A model generated the notes under the pieces. It was not told where the DNA came from. It did no database searches and worked only from the letters and a program-made list of their open reading frames with translations. Below, one piece after another: positions 61,529 to 64,000 of a stretch of DNA of 64,000 nucleotides (positions within the stretch are counted from its first letter, which is position 1; every line of letters begins with the position of its first letter). This DNA is from an uncultured Victivallales bacterium (GTDB taxonomy: Bacteria > Verrucomicrobiota > Lentisphaeria > Victivallales > UBA1829). The position numbers and the translations under genes were made by a program. The DNA is taken from positions 1 to 64,000 of the forward strand of contig CAKUDG010000006.1 of the NCBI GenBank assembly GCA_934644965.1, written 5' to 3'.

Positions 61529-64000
61529 ATGACAGAGCAGGAATCCGTGATCCGAGTGAGTTCCGGGGATCTCGAATATGAATTTTCGGGAGACGGTTTT
61601 CTCTGTTCAATCCATTTGCAGGGAGCCGGAGCGGAAGGGGAGGGAAGACTGGAACTGACGGGAGGGGAGTTCGGACGACTTCACATCACTCTTTCCGACG
61701 GGAGGGTGCTGACGCCCTTTGTTCCGGAATCCAGCCCTCCGCGGCGCGGCCGGTTTCAGACGGCGGATCTGGTTTTATTTGATTCGATTCTCTGGAAAGA
61801 TGCGGAGGGGGCTGTCATTCCTGATTTCCGTCTTTCGCTGCGTTACGAATTCTGGGAAGGCGGGCGAGGATTTGTCGACGCCTTTTTCTGGGGGGGCGGT
61901 CTGAACGCGCCGGCGCTGGATGAATTTTCTCTGAAATTCCATCTGGCGCTTTCCTCTTTTCCGGAGTTGAACTGGGCGTGTCTGCCGCGTCCGCGGACTG
62001 TGGACGGATCCCTGATCCAGTCATTCGGAGCGGGTCGTTATCTGGAGAGGGGCAAGGAGATCCGTGCGGAACATCTGATTGTGCCGGCGGTCAACTTCAA
62101 TGCGCGTCATCCATCTGCGACTGCGCCTTCGGCTTATTTCGAGATTCTGGTGGAGGGACAGAACTCTCCGGACGAAAGCGCCGACAACAATTTCACCGAT
62201 CTGAAATGGACAAAAGACGGTGATTTTTCAGGGGAATGGGGTTTTATTCTGGAAAGACCCGCCCGCTGCCGATTCCTGCACGTCTTCCAGTGGCGCAACC
62301 GCTGGGGCTGGGTGCTGAAACGTGCGGATGCGACCCGCAGGAAACCGCCGTTCCACATGTATCATTACTTTGACAATGAAAAGCATTATCCCTCCACGGA
62401 AAGCATCGAAGCCATGGCCGCCGCTGGGACGGATGTGCTTGCGATTCACGAATGCTGGCGTTACGATCTCCAGAACGGGGGATTTCCGTATGATACGGCG
62501 GAACTGGTCCGTGTGGTCGAAGAGGCGCACAGGCACGGAATCCGCATTCTTCTCTACATGCGCGGGAACGAATCTTCCGCGACGGAATCCGCCTGTCAGT
62601 GGTTCGATCTCTTCCTCAGGAAGAATTACGATGGTCTGTACATGGATTACGGCGGTCCCTTCCATGCCCCCCTCACGGATGAATCCTATCCCGGCGGCCG
62701 CATTCAGTTCCGGGATTATTTTCTGCAGATGAAGGCATTGAGGGATCGTGTCGGGGAAGACGGTCTCTTTCTTGCGCATACGGGATCGTCGTTTTCGGCC
62801 ATCGGTTTTGCGGGGGAGGTGGTGGATGGCTACGTTTCCGGCGAGGGCGAATCCGGAGTCATGGTGGACGGGAGGCGTGAACATGAATACTTCAGCATGG
62901 CGCCGGTCTGTCCCGGCACCATGTGGACCGGGGCCTTCCCCGCGTATTCCACTTCCCGGATGCGTCCCTTCCTCGCGGCGACGGGGCAATATCCGCACAA
63001 TCCTCTGGGGATTCAATTCCCGAGTTCCTCACTTTCACATCCTTCCGATCCGGGATTGAATGACACGGCGTTCAAGCCGCTCTGGAAACTCTGGCGTTTC
63101 TTCCGCAATGAGAGAAACATCCGGATTTTCAACGACTACAATTCCGCCGGTATCTTCAGTTCCTCCCGGGGTGTCGGCCATTATCTGATGATTTCGGAGG
63201 ATTCCAGACGAGCTCTCCTGATCCTCTGCAATTTTGAAAACGCGGAAAATGAAATCAGCTGCACGGTGAACTGGGAGAAAACCTCCTTTCTCGTCCATGA
63301 GATGTCCTGTGCCTGGAAACTTCAGCCGACGGAATCCTCACCGGGAAAGGCTGAGCTCTGTTCTTCTCTGACAGAGCCATTCCGTTTCATGCTGGGAGCG
63401 TATGACGTCTGCGGCGTGTTCCTTCTGTGTTCCTCTTCCAGCAGCGGTGATGGTTTTCCCGGAGAAGATTCCGGCGGCGCATCTGCGGAGGAGCGAGAGA
63501 AGAAGGCGGCGGAACTGGAGATTGCGGATTTTGAGAAGCCCTATCCGGATCTTTCTGAAGCGAACCGCCTGTGGCTGGAGCGTGTCGCCCGTCAGCGAGA
63601 GATGCGTTCTTTTGCACCCCGTGCGGCGGCGGAGAAGGAGGAGGGGAGGGATGGAATGGGGAAAAAGGCGTATCTGCGCATATCCGTCCCGCCCTCGGAA
63701 CTGCCGTATGAATTTTCTTTGATCTACGACCTTTATCTGAATTCGATGGAGCTGGTGGAATTCAAGGCGGACGGAGTTGTCCGGAGAGTCGGCTGGATCA
63801 CGAAGAAAGGACTTGTCCACGAGCTTCCGACTCCGGAGGAGTATGTCTGGCCGTCGGAGGAGAGCCCGTGGATTCCGCTGCATGAAATTTTCCCGTCCGG
63901 CGAACATCATCTGGGAGTCCGGAGCCTGCATTACGGGAAACCGTTCTATTCTTTCATTTATGCGGATCTTTCGGAAAATGCGGATGGTTCCGGGGCGCGG
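61529..64000 (+). CDS. Glycoside-hydrolase-like protein, 3' end cut off
   Basis: An open frame of at least 824 codons running off the window. No signal peptide is seen. Residues about 1-250 form a beta-rich N-terminal domain; about 270-560 look like a TIM-barrel glycosidase: FHMYHYFDN, GTDVLAIHECWRYD, GIRILLYMRGN, DGLYMDYGGPF (a likely catalytic Asp) and YVSGEGESG. This order resembles GH36/GH-clan-D-like or DUF6259-type proteins of PVC and gut bacteria, but no substrate is certain. ATG 61529 follows AAGAAGG by 8 nt; ATG 61433 is in frame and would add 32 charged residues. It continues the carbohydrate theme of the window. Confidence 0.82.
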   Translation, partial: MTEQESVIRVSSGDLEYEFSGDGFLCSIHLQGAGAEGEGRLELTGGEFGRLHITLSDGRVLTPFVPESSPPRRGRFQTADLVLFDSILWKDAEGAVIPDFRLSLRYEFWEGGRGFVDAFFWGGGLNAPALDEFSLKFHLALSSFPELNWACLPRPRTVDGSLIQSFGAGRYLERGKEIRAEHLIVPAVNFNARHPSATAPSAYFEILVEGQNSPDESADNNFTDLKWTKDGDFSGEWGFILERPARCRFLHVFQWRNRWGWVLKRADATRRKPPFHMYHYFDNEKHYPSTESIEAMAAAGTDVLAIHECWRYDLQNGGFPYDTAELVRVVEEAHRHGIRILLYMRGNESSATESACQWFDLFLRKNYDGLYMDYGGPFHAPLTDESYPGGRIQFRDYFLQMKALRDRVGEDGLFLAHTGSSFSAIGFAGEVVDGYVSGEGESGVMVDGRREHEYFSMAPVCPGTMWTGAFPAYSTSRMRPFLAATGQYPHNPLGIQFPSSSLSHPSDPGLNDTAFKPLWKLWRFFRNERNIRIFNDYNSAGIFSSSRGVGHYLMISEDSRRALLILCNFENAENEISCTVNWEKTSFLVHEMSCAWKLQPTESSPGKAELCSSLTEPFRFMLGAYDVCGVFLLCSSSSSGDGFPGEDSGGASAEEREKKAAELEIADFEKPYPDLSEANRLWLERVARQREMRSFAPRAAAEKEEGRDGMGKKAYLRISVPPSELPYEFSLIYDLYLNSMELVEFKADGVVRRVGWITKKGLVHELPTPEEYVWPSEESPWIPLHEIFPSGEHHLGVRSLHYGKPFYSFIYADLSENADGSGAR

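Overview
The window looks like chromosomal DNA of an anaerobic, Gram-negative-type bacterium of the PVC superphylum, most likely Lentisphaerota (Victivallis-like). Four things point there: a 52-residue small basic protein (11218-11376) of a family I know only from Chlamydiae/Verrucomicrobia/Lentisphaerae; two pseudopilin-like proteins with an [16 protein letters not shown] leader and a C-terminal H...DG motif; a DUF4838 glycan-type enzyme operon; and a strictly anaerobic enzyme set (pyruvate:ferredoxin oxidoreductase, rubrerythrin, PerR/Fur-type regulator). The assignment is inference from gene content, not a database match.

Layout. 1-340: hairpin-rich intergenic repeats. 0.4-8.9 kb (+): SIS-domain protein, pseudopilin, FGGY kinase, a hybrid sensor kinase whose H-box histidine is replaced by Arg, a DUF2059 protein and an unknown small protein. 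9.1-18.3 kb (-): Aquifex-type aconitase, small basic protein, FAD oxidoreductase, a second pair of the same repeats, an XPB-like helicase with its Bax1/DUF790 nuclease partner, and a secreted protein with eleven DnaJ-like CxxC knuckles. 18.5-24.2 kb (+): cysS, an AdoHcy-hydrolase-like protein overlapping an SAH/MTA deaminase, and two zinc-ribbon membrane proteins. 24.6-29 kb (-): RND efflux pump and adaptor. 29.5-33.4 kb (+): a polytopic membrane protein and a DUF4139 protein. 33.6-39.2 kb (-): pseudopilin, two paralogous secreted proteins and a DUF4838 protein. 39.7-43.5 kb (-): tRNA-Gln(CUG) and PFOR. 43.9-48 kb (+): phosphohexomutase, LacI regulator, MFS transporter. 48.3-51.5 kb: rubrerythrin/Fur-type regulator (-) divergent from an iron-type ABC permease and ATPase (+). 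51.7-64 kb: GntR-LacI hybrid regulator, secreted nitroreductase, AraC regulator, Gfo/Idh/MocA oxidoreductase, ApgM-type phosphoglycerate mutase, ABC exporter plus HlyD adaptor, and a glycoside-hydrolase-like gene running off the right edge.

Themes. Carbohydrate handling (FGGY kinase, DUF4838 operon, phosphohexomutase, LacI/GntR/AraC regulators, Gfo/Idh/MocA, GH-like protein) is mixed with anaerobic energy metabolism and peroxide defence. Several secreted or membrane proteins carry in-frame tandem repeats (9, 18 and 24 bp units). Sigma-70-like promoters (-35/-10 with 16-17 bp spacing) and strong intrinsic terminators are readable in many intergenic gaps.

Best candidates for something undescribed: the three-hairpin, terminator-ended repeat module that occurs as a tandem pair at two loci; the DnaJ-knuckle secreted protein; the AdoHcy-hydrolase-like/deaminase overlapping pair; and the kinase without its phospho-acceptor histidine. 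No CRISPR array, IS element or prophage was seen.
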